From: Flavobacterium sp. RSP15 | GTDB taxonomy: Bacteria; Bacteroidota; Bacteroidia; Flavobacteriales; Flavobacteriaceae | DNA length: 64,000 nucleotides | Reading direction: 5' to 3' | Assembly: GCF_003968755.1 (NCBI RefSeq) | Contig: NZ_RYDL01000004.1 | Coordinates: 166,499 to 230,498 of the forward strand | Shown: positions 27,088 through 37,104 of the stretch, in pieces | Numbering within the stretch: position 1 is the first letter of the stretch | Layout: the number at the start of each line of letters is the position of its first letter | The notes under the pieces: model-generated | Seen by the model: only the letters and a program-made list of their open reading frames with translations | Told to the model about the DNA's origin: nothing | Database searches by the model: none | Position numbers and translations under genes: made by a program

Positions 27088-28428
27088 CTATGGTAATTTA
27101 CTAAAATCAATAACAGGTTTCTTCTGATGTAACGGTCTTGTAAAAACACTTTGAGCTTTGGTAAAATTATTAAAAAAGCCTCCGTTTTTCAAATAGAATG
27201 ATTCGTTATTTAGCAAACCACCTGAATAATCCATACGGTACCCTTTAGTACCCGTGTTGTCTGTTGTGAATTTTGCGGAGTTAATCTCTGTCCAATTTCC
27301 GGTAGCATCACAATACCATTGATTATTGAACAAGACTTCTCGAGATTTATTTCCTTGTTCCGGAGAAAAATTTTCTAAAAACGAATGAAATCGTTTTAGA
27401 TAAGTATTGGTTTCGGGACGGTTAAAACTGGCGATTAATTGCCATTTATTTAATTCGGGGGCAAAAAAGTAAGCGGTATAGGTCGTTGAATTATCATTTT
27501 GAGGAATTCCACGAAGTAAAAACTTATAGGTGTTCCCTGCGATCCAATTGTATTTCAAATAACTTTGTCCGCCGGAACCCTCATTTCCAAATTCACCCGT
27601 CGTTACGTTTTCTCCTTTATTAAGAAGTTTAATTTTTTTGGAATCTGGAATGGTTGCTGGATCATCCGTTACAAATGGACTCCAAACGGAGAACAATACT
27701 CTACGCTCTTTATCCGAGTTAACCTGTATACCAAAATATCCTTCTGCAAACCCATTTGCCATATAATAAGACCCTATAATATCTTGTCCTTTTGGTACAG
27801 TAACTTCGTTGTAATACCATTCGGCATTTACTTTTTCAGGTACTTGATAATTTAGATGTACAGAAGGACCTCTTCTTCCCCAATGATAAAAACTAGCTTC
27901 GTCATTTTGAACAAATGCAATTTTATCTTTCGCAATCGAGCTGTTAATTGTTACTCTTGAAATAGAAGGGAAATGACTTTTATTCTTGCTGATCCCTTTT
28001 ATTTTTAAAGCAACATAACCCGGTTCCGTAATTTCCCAACGTCCTATTGGGTAAGAATTTTTTTTGGTGTCGTTGAATTCAATACTTTTGGATTCGTCGT
28101 TAATGGTGAATTCTAAAGTTGCTTTTCCCAGAACTACCAATGAATCCTTATTTATTGAAAATTCGAACACTCCCGGCTCAGAAATTCGAAAGTAAGCAGT
28201 AAAATATTCTTCTGAATTGGTCCAATACTCGATTCCATTTTTTGTAATGGTTTCAACTTCCGCAAAGGGAGTTGAACTAAAAGCATTTCCACCAAGAGGC
28301 AGAGAAATTTCGGATATCATTTTAGAATCATCCCCAACAATAGTATCATTTTTTTCATTACCGCTACAAGAAGTAAGTGGAATCAATACTAAGATTACTA
28401 ATAGGTTTGTAAAGAATTTTTTTTTCAT
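27088..28428 (-). CDS. DUF5077-DUF3472 lipoprotein
   Basis: A 446-residue lipoprotein (signal with LIPLTSCSGN). An N-terminal beta domain (about 30-165, GNAFSSTPFAEVETI through SRVTINSS) matches DUF5077, and the C-terminal part matches DUF3472 (RRGPSVHLNYQVP, WYYNEVTVPKGQDIIGSYYMANGFAEGYFGIQ, FSVWSPF). Both families occur in polysaccharide utilisation loci and are thought to be carbohydrate-binding or carbohydrate-active; no reaction is established to my knowledge. It lies between SusD and GH109 on one strand and is probably displayed on the cell surface. Confidence 0.8.
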   Translation of the reverse strand: MKKKFFTNLLVILVLIPLTSCSGNEKNDTIVGDDSKMISEISLPLGGNAFSSTPFAEVETITKNGIEYWTNSEEYFTAYFRISEPGVFEFSINKDSLVVLGKATLEFTINDESKSIEFNDTKKNSYPIGRWEITEPGYVALKIKGISKNKSHFPSISRVTINSSIAKDKIAFVQNDEASFYHWGRRGPSVHLNYQVPEKVNAEWYYNEVTVPKGQDIIGSYYMANGFAEGYFGIQVNSDKERRVLFSVWSPFVTDDPATIPDSKKIKLLNKGENVTTGEFGNEGSGGQSYLKYNWIAGNTYKFLLRGIPQNDNSTTYTAYFFAPELNKWQLIASFNRPETNTYLKRFHSFLENFSPEQGNKSREVLFNNQWYCDATGNWTEINSAKFTTDNTGTKGYRMDYSGGLLNNESFYLKNGGFFNNFTKAQSVFTRPLHQKKPVIDFSKLP

Positions 28429-28526
28429 CTATAATTTTTATACTTTTTATGTTCGGTATTTCCCTTTTCTGACCCCTTTTATTCTTAACCAAATGGACGT
28501 TTTTACAACCTCATTCTAACCTTTTA

Positions 28527-30224
28527 TTATTGATTTTGGGTCAGCGTTCCAGGATAAGCATTTATTTCTGATTGAGGAATGTACTGTATCACACGCAAAC
28601 TGGATGCAGGAATATCTTCCATGGCACGATGTGGTCCCGGATAATGACGTGTCATTGTTTGTCCGTTTCTATATACATCATACCCTCTATGTGCTTCGAA
28701 AGCTAATTCTAATTGACGTTCTTCATCAATAAATTGAATAGCATTGGCACTCGTTAATGAAGTATATCCAGCACCAGGAATTGATCTTTCTCTTACTATA
28801 TTTAGGTTAATACGTGCATTTTGATAATCCCCTTTTTTTGCATACGCTTCTGCCATATTCAAATACATTTCAGATAGTCTTGAAATGATTGGCGAATGAA
28901 GATGCGAATCGTTATCCTGTAAAGAGCATTTAGTGATATAATACATTGGATATACACGGTTCAATAACATCATAAAATCTTTTTCACCAACATATGTTTT
29001 TCCTTTATAGTCAATCGAATAACTATTTTCAGCAGCATTAACTACAGTTAGATCGTATTTATCTGTCCCAATATTAATGTAAAATGTACCGTCAGCATTA
29101 CGCTTAAGCGGTTGTTGCAAATAGTTATACCCTGTTTGTACTGAGCTGGTATTATACGAATCATGGACAAAACGGAAGGCTTCTGTTTTATTGTCTGATG
29201 CATCCAGTGCGTATTGTGGTTTAATAAATGCCCAACGAGCATCATTCTTTTGACCAGACTTGCGCAGTAAATCTAAATATTTAGCACTGGCATACATTTC
29301 GCCCCAACCTTGTCCTTGAATATTGGCGTACATGCCGCCAATTCCATAATAGTGATCGAATCCGGAGAACTCTGAAGCCACACGTTTAACAGCAAAAATG
29401 GTTTCCGTTTGTCCGGCAGCATCAGGAGCAAAGGTATTGTATTTCATAAAATCCGCTCTACTAAGTAAATTGTAATTTCCACTTGCAATTACTTTTGTAG
29501 CATATTCTATGGCAAGAGTAGCATATTCTTGATTTGGACTTTGGTACGTTCCGCTCATGTATAAGTATACTCTGGATAGCATTGCTTGCGCTGCCTCTCT
29601 GGTTGCATAAGTCGCACTACGTTTTACGGTCATTAGCGTTTCTGCTTTTTTCAAATCATTAATGGCTTGTTGGTAGCTGTCTTTAATTGTGGATCTGTCT
29701 GGGAGACGTAAATTATCAATATCGGCAGGCATTCCGTTTACAATGGGTACTCCCAAATTAGAGTCAGGGGATTGTGCATAAGGTCTACCGTAGGTACGAG
29801 ACAAATAGAAGTAAATCATTCCTCTTAAGTAGTAGGCTTCTCCTAATTGTTGGTCAATTTGCGCATTTTCACCTTCTGAAATAATTTTGATTAAGTCACT
29901 TGATTGTGAAATAATTTTATAACTGTTGTTCCAAAAAACAGATAATCTTCCATTATCCGGTATGTGCTGGTACGAAATAAAGGAATAGAAAGCATCCGTA
30001 GAAGTTCCTCTTATCATGATATTATCTCCGGGATATTCCCCTACTCTGTGCATAACATCTGACCAACCTTTAAGTTGTGCGTAACACCCATTCAAAAGTA
30101 CTTCGACAGCCGCTTCCTTATCTGCAAGGATTTTGTCCTCGGTGTAAGCATTAAAAGGTTCTCTCTCCAGTTCACAAGAGTATAAAAAACTAATTGTAAT
30201 GAATAATATAAATATCTTTTTCAT
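28527..30224 (-). CDS. SusD/RagB family glycan-binding lipoprotein
   Basis: A 565-residue lipoprotein (FLYSC lipobox at residue 17). It has the SusD TPR scaffold: LNGCYAQLKGWSD near the start, AYYLRGMIYFYLSRTYG, REAAQAMLSRVYLYM, and the C-terminal RLSEMYLNMAEAYAKKGDY and IDEERQLELAFEAHR signatures. It caps the TonB-dependent transporter encoded 12 bases upstream and binds the incoming oligosaccharide at the cell surface. The pair defines the locus as a PUL. Confidence 0.95.
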   Translation of the reverse strand: MKKIFILFITISFLYSCELEREPFNAYTEDKILADKEAAVEVLLNGCYAQLKGWSDVMHRVGEYPGDNIMIRGTSTDAFYSFISYQHIPDNGRLSVFWNNSYKIISQSSDLIKIISEGENAQIDQQLGEAYYLRGMIYFYLSRTYGRPYAQSPDSNLGVPIVNGMPADIDNLRLPDRSTIKDSYQQAINDLKKAETLMTVKRSATYATREAAQAMLSRVYLYMSGTYQSPNQEYATLAIEYATKVIASGNYNLLSRADFMKYNTFAPDAAGQTETIFAVKRVASEFSGFDHYYGIGGMYANIQGQGWGEMYASAKYLDLLRKSGQKNDARWAFIKPQYALDASDNKTEAFRFVHDSYNTSSVQTGYNYLQQPLKRNADGTFYINIGTDKYDLTVVNAAENSYSIDYKGKTYVGEKDFMMLLNRVYPMYYITKCSLQDNDSHLHSPIISRLSEMYLNMAEAYAKKGDYQNARINLNIVRERSIPGAGYTSLTSANAIQFIDEERQLELAFEAHRGYDVYRNGQTMTRHYPGPHRAMEDIPASSLRVIQYIPQSEINAYPGTLTQNQ

Positions 30225-30236
30225 GATTTATTTTTT

Positions 30237-33200
30237 TTAAAGAGTAAGATTAAGACCTAATACAAATTTGCGTGTCTGAGGATATACTGAGGTGGCAACT
30301 CCTGTTATTTGACCATTACTAGGTGGTATCTCAGGATCAACTCCAGAGAAGTGAGAAATTGTAAATAAGTTTTCTGCAGCTACAAATAATCTAAGATTCG
30401 AAATATTAAAACGCTCCACATTTAGATTATATCCTAAAGAAAGGCTTCTCATTTTTAGATAGGTTCCAGTTTCTAAGAAACGAGACGAAGCTTTATTTGA
30501 GTTACTTTGATTGTTATAACTGGCTTGAGGATGCGTAGCAATATCACCTGGTTTTTCCCATCGGCTCCATCCGCTGTGAAGATTCATTTGGTTGCGATCT
30601 GTATAGGCTCCATCTGAATCAAATTCAGCTCTGGCATAATTATAAATTTCGCCTCCTACTGAATAGGTAAATATGGCAGCAAGATCAAAACTCTTATAAT
30701 TTAAATTCGTTGAAAATCCACCAAAAAATGAAGGCGTATACGCTCCCATAGCAATTGGTGTTTTTGAAGCGGCACTATAACTGAAGGTTTTAACGCGTTC
30801 TCCTGCTGCATTGGTTTCAAACCATTGTGGTCTTCCGCTCTCTGGATCTACACCAGCCCATTCTGTAAGGTACCACGTATCTACATCCTTTCCGGGAGTC
30901 AATAATTTATTAGCTGAACCGGAAATACCAGATCCATCTCTCACGATGATTTGTTGTCTTTCGCCATAAAGACTCGTTACTTTGTTTTTATTCACACCAA
31001 TATTAGCATCTACAGCCCATCTCCAATCTTCATTATTAATAATTTCAACATTAAGTGCCGCTTCAAAACCTTTATTGCTTACTGCTCCTACGTTTTTCCA
31101 AATACTAGTCACTCCAATAACTCCTGGCAAAGGAACTTGGTACAATAAACCCGAAGTATCTTTATCATAATAATCCAAAGTCAGGTTGAATCGTCTTAAA
31201 AACGAAATATCTAAACCCACACCGGCCGTATATGTTTTTTCCCAACTTAAATCAGGATTCGCAATTTGAGAAATTATGGCTCCTGGATTTTCATTGTACC
31301 CTGTCGTTAATGAATACAGGGCATAGTGTGGATAAAGACTGTTTGGTCTGTTTCCTACTGATCCATAACTGGCTCTAAGTTTTAAATTTGTGATATAATC
31401 CGCTTTAAAAAAAGCTTCTTTATGAATATTCCATCCACCACTTACAGAGTAAAAATTCCCGTATTGTGAATTAACCCCAAAATTTGAAGCTCCGTCACGT
31501 CTAAGCGAAACTTGTGCTAAGTACTTATTATCATAGGTATAATTTACATTCGATAATAATGATTGTACGGCCCATTGCGCTTTGCTTCCTCTCACTCTTT
31601 CAGGAATCGAGGCCACATCACTCACTACAAACCCCGGAGCAAATCCAGTTGCAATTCCTACTGTATTTTTAGAATTAAATTCATTCCATTCATAGCCGGC
31701 GATGGCATTAAAATCATGTTTTCCAAATGATTTTTTGAATTTGAACAATTGATTGGTATAGGCTCTATTATACGAACTCATATAATCCTCAATTCTTCCT
31801 TTTACTGCTAATCCTCTTGAAGAACGTGGATCTGAATAGGAGGTAGAATTTGAATTTGAAAAGATATAACTGTTTACAGAGGCAAAAGTCAGCCAATCCG
31901 TAAGTTTTATGTCAAAATCAAAATTACTTCGAATATCATAGGCTTCAGACTCGCTGTAATTCCATTGTAAATCATACAAATAGTTTGATCCTGTGGTGTT
32001 TACCCAAGTAGGATTTGGTTGATTTCCTACCAAAGTTCCATCTGCTAAATACGGGTTATCCCAAGGCATATTACCATACATTGCACCAACTGAATGTTGT
32101 TTATTTAAAACATCTCTGCGGGTTGCGTTTATCTGTGGGCGTATGGTTAACCAATTATTTACTTTATAACTAAATTTCAATAGTGCATTATACCGTTTGT
32201 AGTCATAGCCTCTTATTGCTGCTGTCTCATCATACACCCCCAGAGAAACATAGCTTTTGAAATCCTCATTACCACCACTTATAGAGAGGTTATGATCGGT
32301 TGCTAAACCTGTTCTTGTGGCATTATCCCACCAATCAAAGTTTTTATTTCTCAGTTCCGGAGTCCACCACCATGCCGTTGAAAAGTCCTGTTTGTTCGAA
32401 AAAGAATCGTACAAGTCATATAATTCATTTCCATTCATTAAGCTGAAATTACCCGTGTTTAATGTGGTAGCAGCCATCTTCGTCGAGAAATTAATAGTTG
32501 CTTTGCCTGATTTTCCACTTTTTGTTGTAACCACAATAACTCCGTTAGCCCCTTGAGAACCGTATACAGCAGTAGAGGCTGCATCTTTTAGAATCGTCAT
32601 AGTTTCAATATCCATGGGATTAATGCTCCCGGCACTACTTCCTACAATAACTCCATCAACAACCCATAGAGGATCTGTACTTCCGTTTACAGTTGTTTTA
32701 CCTCTAATAATTATTTTACCAGCTTCACCAGGCTGTCCAGATCCAGAATTTACATAAACTCCAGTAGCTTTCCCTGCTAATAAATTTTCAACAGAGGGAG
32801 TTGTAGCATCTGTAAGCTTCTTATTGGTAATTGTTTGTAAGGAACCCGTCAAACTTTCTTTTTTAATCGTACTATAGCCAACAATAACGACTTCATTTAA
32901 TTTTTGTCCGGTTTCTTTTAAAACAATAGTTAATGGGTCATTGCCAATAGCAATTTCTTGTTCTTCCATTCCAATAAATGAAACAACTAAAGTATTATTA
33001 TTTCCTACTACATCAATAGCAAAATTACCATCAGCATCAGTTTGAACACCAATAGTAGTACCTTTGATAAGCACATTAGCTCCAGGAAGAGGTGCTCCAC
33101 TTTCATCGGTAACTTTTCCTTTTACAACTTTCTGAACTAATAATACATTAGTTTCGGATAAAGCGATTGTCTTTATGGTCGAAGCAGTAGAAAATTGAAA

Positions 33201-33299
33201 AGTTAAAGCTAGAAAAGAAAGAATTGTTAATTTAATTTCTTTGTGTGTCATACTTTTAATCCTTAAGCCCCTTGGTTTTTTTTGGGTTAATAATTTCAT
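30237..33299 (-). CDS. SusC/RagA family TonB-linked outer membrane transporter
   Basis: The 1,020-residue protein has a carboxypeptidase-regulatory-like domain (VKGKVTDESGAPLPGANVLI), a plug domain (GYSTIKKESLTGS, IIIRGKTTVNGSTDPLWVVD) and a long C-terminal barrel ending in FVLGLNLTL. The annotated start gives a 16-residue basic extension before MTHKEIKLTILSFLALTFQF; the second Met at about 33251 would place the signal peptide at the N-terminus and may be the true start. It imports oligosaccharides with the SusD partner. It is the first gene of the minus-strand operon, about 290 bases from the operator pair. Confidence 0.95.
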   Translation of the reverse strand: MKLLTQKKPRGLRIKSMTHKEIKLTILSFLALTFQFSTASTIKTIALSETNVLLVQKVVKGKVTDESGAPLPGANVLIKGTTIGVQTDADGNFAIDVVGNNNTLVVSFIGMEEQEIAIGNDPLTIVLKETGQKLNEVVIVGYSTIKKESLTGSLQTITNKKLTDATTPSVENLLAGKATGVYVNSGSGQPGEAGKIIIRGKTTVNGSTDPLWVVDGVIVGSSAGSINPMDIETMTILKDAASTAVYGSQGANGVIVVTTKSGKSGKATINFSTKMAATTLNTGNFSLMNGNELYDLYDSFSNKQDFSTAWWWTPELRNKNFDWWDNATRTGLATDHNLSISGGNEDFKSYVSLGVYDETAAIRGYDYKRYNALLKFSYKVNNWLTIRPQINATRRDVLNKQHSVGAMYGNMPWDNPYLADGTLVGNQPNPTWVNTTGSNYLYDLQWNYSESEAYDIRSNFDFDIKLTDWLTFASVNSYIFSNSNSTSYSDPRSSRGLAVKGRIEDYMSSYNRAYTNQLFKFKKSFGKHDFNAIAGYEWNEFNSKNTVGIATGFAPGFVVSDVASIPERVRGSKAQWAVQSLLSNVNYTYDNKYLAQVSLRRDGASNFGVNSQYGNFYSVSGGWNIHKEAFFKADYITNLKLRASYGSVGNRPNSLYPHYALYSLTTGYNENPGAIISQIANPDLSWEKTYTAGVGLDISFLRRFNLTLDYYDKDTSGLLYQVPLPGVIGVTSIWKNVGAVSNKGFEAALNVEIINNEDWRWAVDANIGVNKNKVTSLYGERQQIIVRDGSGISGSANKLLTPGKDVDTWYLTEWAGVDPESGRPQWFETNAAGERVKTFSYSAASKTPIAMGAYTPSFFGGFSTNLNYKSFDLAAIFTYSVGGEIYNYARAEFDSDGAYTDRNQMNLHSGWSRWEKPGDIATHPQASYNNQSNSNKASSRFLETGTYLKMRSLSLGYNLNVERFNISNLRLFVAAENLFTISHFSGVDPEIPPSNGQITGVATSVYPQTRKFVLGLNLTL

Positions 33300-33591
33300 A
33301 CTCTTGAAATGGTTTTAGTTAATAATTGTTTGTTGGTTTATTCAGTATTAAGTGTTGTTTGTATGTTTTTTTGATGGACAAAAATGAACTCTAAAAAATT
33401 TGATTTATAATTTCTTAACTGAGCTAATTTTTGTCTAAATCCACCCTCTTTTTTTATGCATATTTCTAAATACAGCCTTTGATATAATCTTCAAAAACAT
33501 TAAATTTTGACCTAATAAAAGATTGATTATTTTTTAATACATGACGAAACTAGAGATTATATTTTTATTAAACAAGGAAAAACACAAATAA

Positions 33592-33628
33592 TGTGCTCGA
33601 ACACATATTATTTGTGTTGTCGAGCACA
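33592..33628. promoter_or_regulatory. LacI-type operator pair, copy A
   Basis: TGTGCTCGAACACA (33592-33605) and the imperfect TGTTGTCGAGCACA (33615-33628), start-to-start 23 bp. The first lies within a larger palindrome of ACACAAATAAT and its complement. The same pair occurs in mirror orientation at 35833-35869. The rest of 33300-33992 is AT-rich leader DNA without a gene. Confidence 0.75.
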
Positions 33629-33992
33629 CAAAAAATACTCGAAACGTTTTTTTAGTACTAAAATTCTAGTTTTTCAATTATAAAATCCTGTGGGGTTTCA
33701 TATCATTTATTTCAAGTAAAAAAGGACATACTCATTAAATAATAAGAAATTCGGAATTTTTTAAACTAAAAATTAAAACTTCAACAATAGTTACGCACTA
33801 TAAATTGACCATTTAATCTCAATTTACCATCACTTAATTTTAAATTTAACAGCTAAGAAATGAATGTAAGACTTATAATTAGGCTAAAAAAAGAAAAAAA
33901 AGAATAAATAGATTCATTGAAATTTCTTTTAACTATATTTCGAGAATTTCTGTTCAAACACAGTTTCACAGAAATATTAAATACCGTATAAA

Positions 33993-34643
33993 ATGATTCC
34001 AGAAATGAAAGAATATGATGTCCATTTAATTGAAAACAAAGATCTGACTGTCTCCGGAAAAGGCGATGACATAGCGTGGGCTGAAGCCCAGATTTTAACT
34101 GATTTTTGTTCCCCGTGGAATACTAAAAAAGTAACTGAAACTACATTTAAAGCACTTTGGAATCGAGACAAATTATTTTTTAATTTTACAGTTTTAGATA
34201 CTGAAATCCACATAGAAAAGCAAGATGAAAGTTTTGAAAGTATTGGGATTTCTGATAGAGTTGAACTCTTTTTCAGAACTGATAATGGACTGAATCCTTA
34301 TTATTGTTTAGAGATCGACACTTCTGGGCGAATAATGGATTTTATTGCGTATCCTAATAAGAATTTCGATTTCAGTTGGAACTGGCCCAAAAATGATTTA
34401 GTAGTTAAATCATCTGTACAAGCTAATACTTTTATGGTTGAGGGATCAATTAGTATCGAATCTTTGAAAAGTCTTAATTTAATAAAAAACAACATTATTG
34501 AAACCGGTGTTTTTAGGGCTAAATATAGTAAAGCCCAAAATGAATGTTATGAACCTAATTGGATTACTTGGGTAAACCCAAATACGGAAACTCCCAATTT
34601 CCACATTGCATCTTCTTTCGGAGTTTTTATTTTAAAAGAATAA
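33993..34643 (+). CDS. Carbohydrate-binding family 9-like protein
   Basis: A 216-residue beta-sandwich protein without a visible signal peptide. The pattern DIAWAEAQILTDFCSPWN, TTFKALWNRDKLFFNFTV, ISDRVELFFR and YYCLEIDTSGRIMD matches CBM9-like/DOMON proteins common in Bacteroidota PULs. It probably binds sugar or assists glycan processing; without export it would be cytoplasmic, so either the start is mis-set or it has an unusual role. It ends six bases before the convergent LacI gene. It starts about 365 bases after operator pair A and may be controlled by it. Confidence 0.75.
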   Translation: MIPEMKEYDVHLIENKDLTVSGKGDDIAWAEAQILTDFCSPWNTKKVTETTFKALWNRDKLFFNFTVLDTEIHIEKQDESFESIGISDRVELFFRTDNGLNPYYCLEIDTSGRIMDFIAYPNKNFDFSWNWPKNDLVVKSSVQANTFMVEGSISIESLKSLNLIKNNIIETGVFRAKYSKAQNECYEPNWITWVNPNTETPNFHIASSFGVFILKE

Positions 34644-34649
34644 ATTTTT

Positions 34650-35699
34650 TTATTCAATATAATACTCCGCATTTTCCGCGTTCACAATATCAATCGGCAA
34701 AAAAATCATTTTTGGAATTTCATTCTGAAAGAGAAAATGTTCCACCAAAGAGGTTATTCCGAGATATGCCTGTCTTTTCTGGTTTTGATGAATCATAAAA
34801 TCGATGACGCCTTGATTCAAATAAGTAACATTTTCATCAATCAAATCATAACCGACCACTCTAATTTTTTTACCTTTAAATTCACTAATTACCTTAGCAA
34901 TTTGATACGATTTAGAAGTAGTAACAAAAATTCCTGTAACCTCTGGATTTTCATTCAGGAAAGTATTGCAACTAAGCTCAACATTTGGATTTTTTAATTT
35001 TAAAGTGGTAATCGTGTATGGAGAATTTTCTTTCTCATCAAAATAATTTCTAAAACCTTTTTCCTTTTCCTGCATGTGAATTGCATTTTTGTAGGTTTCA
35101 TCAATATGAACAATGGCAATTTGACCGGTACCGGTAATCGAATCTATTAATTTTGCTGCCACTCGTCCACTTCTAAATAAATCCTGACCAACGAAACTTT
35201 TTACAAAACTGGACTCGACTTGGTTATTAAAAGTATTTACAATGATGTTTAACGAATTGTATTCTTCGATAACATCTACAGTTTCTTTATGGAATAAAGG
35301 CGTTAGCAAAACAGCGTCCGGAGATAATTCCAATACCTCTTTATTCGTTTTTAAAAAGGATTTCTTTTTTTCCGGATTAAAGTAAAAGGTTTCAATAATC
35401 AAATTATAGGCTTTGAATTCTTTCACCGCATCATCAATACCACTCAGGCAAGGATGCCAATAAGTATCAATTTTGGGATCAGGAAGAACAATACAAATGC
35501 GATAAATTTTATTATTCTTTAAATTCCTAGCAATAAGGTTTGGCTCGTAGTCAATTACTTTTAAAACTTCGTTGACTTTGTCCAAAGCAGCTGGTGAGAC
35601 TTTACCTCTTTTGTGCAAAACTCTGTCAACAGTTCCTTTCGAAACACCGGCTAATTTAGCAATATCCTTTATTGTATACTTTTTATCCATAATGAGCAA
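34650..35699 (-). CDS. LacI family transcriptional regulator
   Basis: The 349-residue protein has the LacI helix-turn-helix (TIKDIAKLAGVSKGTVDRVL) and hinge (NLIARNLKNNK), then a periplasmic-binding-protein-like sensor domain with ICIVLPDPKIDTYWHP. The TVDRVLHKRG type is the Bacteroidota subgroup related to ribose-type sensors. It lies between the two operator pairs (33592-33628 and 35833-35869), which have the TCGA centre typical of LacI sites, so it probably represses the SusCD-GH109 operon, the kinase operon and itself, with an amino sugar or its derivative as inducer. Confidence 0.92.
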   Translation of the reverse strand: MLIMDKKYTIKDIAKLAGVSKGTVDRVLHKRGKVSPAALDKVNEVLKVIDYEPNLIARNLKNNKIYRICIVLPDPKIDTYWHPCLSGIDDAVKEFKAYNLIIETFYFNPEKKKSFLKTNKEVLELSPDAVLLTPLFHKETVDVIEEYNSLNIIVNTFNNQVESSFVKSFVGQDLFRSGRVAAKLIDSITGTGQIAIVHIDETYKNAIHMQEKEKGFRNYFDEKENSPYTITTLKLKNPNVELSCNTFLNENPEVTGIFVTTSKSYQIAKVISEFKGKKIRVVGYDLIDENVTYLNQGVIDFMIHQNQKRQAYLGITSLVEHFLFQNEIPKMIFLPIDIVNAENAEYYIE

Positions 35700-35832
35700 A
35701 TATATAAAAACTTTGGTTTTATTTTTTTTTGTAAGACTGAATTAACGAATGAGTACCTAATTATACGTTTGACATTCTTTCATTGTTAGTAATAATCTTT
35801 TTATGATCGTATTTTTTCATACAATTTAAAAA

Positions 35833-35869
35833 TGTGCTCGACAACACGAAATAAGTGTGTTCGAGCACA
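35833..35869. promoter_or_regulatory. LacI-type operator pair, copy B
   Basis: TGTGCTCGACAACA (35833-35846) and TGTGTTCGAGCACA (35856-35869), again 23 bp start to start. It is the exact reverse-complement arrangement of copy A and lies midway between the divergent lacI-type gene and the kinase operon, about 133 bases from each start. No other element was seen in the 302-base gap. Confidence 0.8.
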
Positions 35870-36001
35870 TTTATTGTTTTTTACTTGTTTTATTAGAATT
35901 TAATCTATAGTTTCGTAAAGTAAAACTAAATAAACAGTTAGAATTATAAATAAAATTAGCATTAAACACTATTAATACAGCGTTTTTAACATCTCTAAAA
36001 A

Positions 36002-37102
36002 GTGAAAAAAATTATATCATTAGCTCCTGGACGAACGTGTCTCTTTGGAGATCATCAAGACTATTTAGGTTTGCCCGTCATTGCATGTGCAATCAATCTA
36101 AATATAAAATTAACTGCAGTTCAAAATGACACTTCAGTTTTCAGACTAAACATGGAGGATATTAATGAAGTTAGGGTCATTGATATTCACGGTATTTTTT
36201 CAGAATTAGCACCTCGAGATTATTTTGCCTCTTCCTTAAGAGTTTTGAGAAGACAAGGTTGTATTCCAACTGTAGGATACGATATTACCATAAAAGGAGA
36301 TATTCCTATCAATTCCGGAACCTCAAGTTCATCGGCTTTATTAATGGCTTGGATTCATTTTTTGGTTACCGCTTTTGGAGTTGATGCCGAAGTTACTCCG
36401 GAATTTATTGCAAAAATGGGGTATGCTTCTGAAGTTTTAGAACACGGAGAACCAGGCGGAATGATGGATCATTACAGCATCGGAGTGGGCAATATTGTAC
36501 ACATCAATACCAAAGATCCTTTTTCTTATACCATTATTGGAACAGAACTAAAAGGATTAATAACCGGTGTTTCCGGGGTACCTAAAGAAACCATTGGTTT
36601 GATAGGAGAATTAAAAGGAAATGCCTTGATTGCAATTGACATTATAAAACAAAATTTTAAAGATTTTGATTTAAATACATCCGAAATAGAAGATTTAGAT
36701 AAATACTATAATTATTTACCAGACCGATTGATTACTTATTTTGAAGCTGCCATCAAGAATTACCATTATACAAAAGAGGCTTTAAAAGAATTTGAAAAAC
36801 CAACTCCAGATTTAAAGAAGATTGGTGCTTTAATGAATCAACATCACGCTGTTTTAAGAGATTTATTAAAAATAACTGTGCCAAAAATTGATGCCATGAT
36901 TAATGCTGCATTGAAAGCTGGGGCGTATGGGGCAAAAATAGTTGGTTCAGGTGGAGGCGGTAGTATTGTAGTACTGGCTGAACCGGGAAATGAAGCTCCA
37001 GTAGTGGCAGCAATACTGACTGCAGGGGCAATAGAAGCCTATACGGTAACCGTTGATCCTGGCGCGAGAATACTAGAAAACATTAAAATTTTAAAGAATT
37101 AA
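36002..37102 (+). CDS. GHMP sugar kinase, probable N-acetylhexosamine or galactose 1-kinase
   Basis: The 366-residue protein starts at GTG; no better ATG fits because the GHMP motif I (APGRTCLFGDHQDYLGLPV) begins at residue 8. Motif II is INSGTSSSSALLMAW and motif III is AKIVGSGGGGSIV. HQDY replaces the HTDYNGG of classical galactokinase, as in several Bacteroidota sugar-1-kinases. It should make a sugar 1-phosphate, which the next gene would activate to a nucleotide sugar. With GH109, an epimerase and NagB nearby, GalNAc or GlcNAc is the best guess; galactose or a heptose cannot be ruled out. It is first in the operon and two bases separate it from the next gene. Confidence 0.8.
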   Translation: MKKIISLAPGRTCLFGDHQDYLGLPVIACAINLNIKLTAVQNDTSVFRLNMEDINEVRVIDIHGIFSELAPRDYFASSLRVLRRQGCIPTVGYDITIKGDIPINSGTSSSSALLMAWIHFLVTAFGVDAEVTPEFIAKMGYASEVLEHGEPGGMMDHYSIGVGNIVHINTKDPFSYTIIGTELKGLITGVSGVPKETIGLIGELKGNALIAIDIIKQNFKDFDLNTSEIEDLDKYYNYLPDRLITYFEAAIKNYHYTKEALKEFEKPTPDLKKIGALMNQHHAVLRDLLKITVPKIDAMINAALKAGAYGAKIVGSGGGGSIVVLAEPGNEAPVVAAILTAGAIEAYTVTVDPGARILENIKILKN

Positions 37103-37104
37103 TT

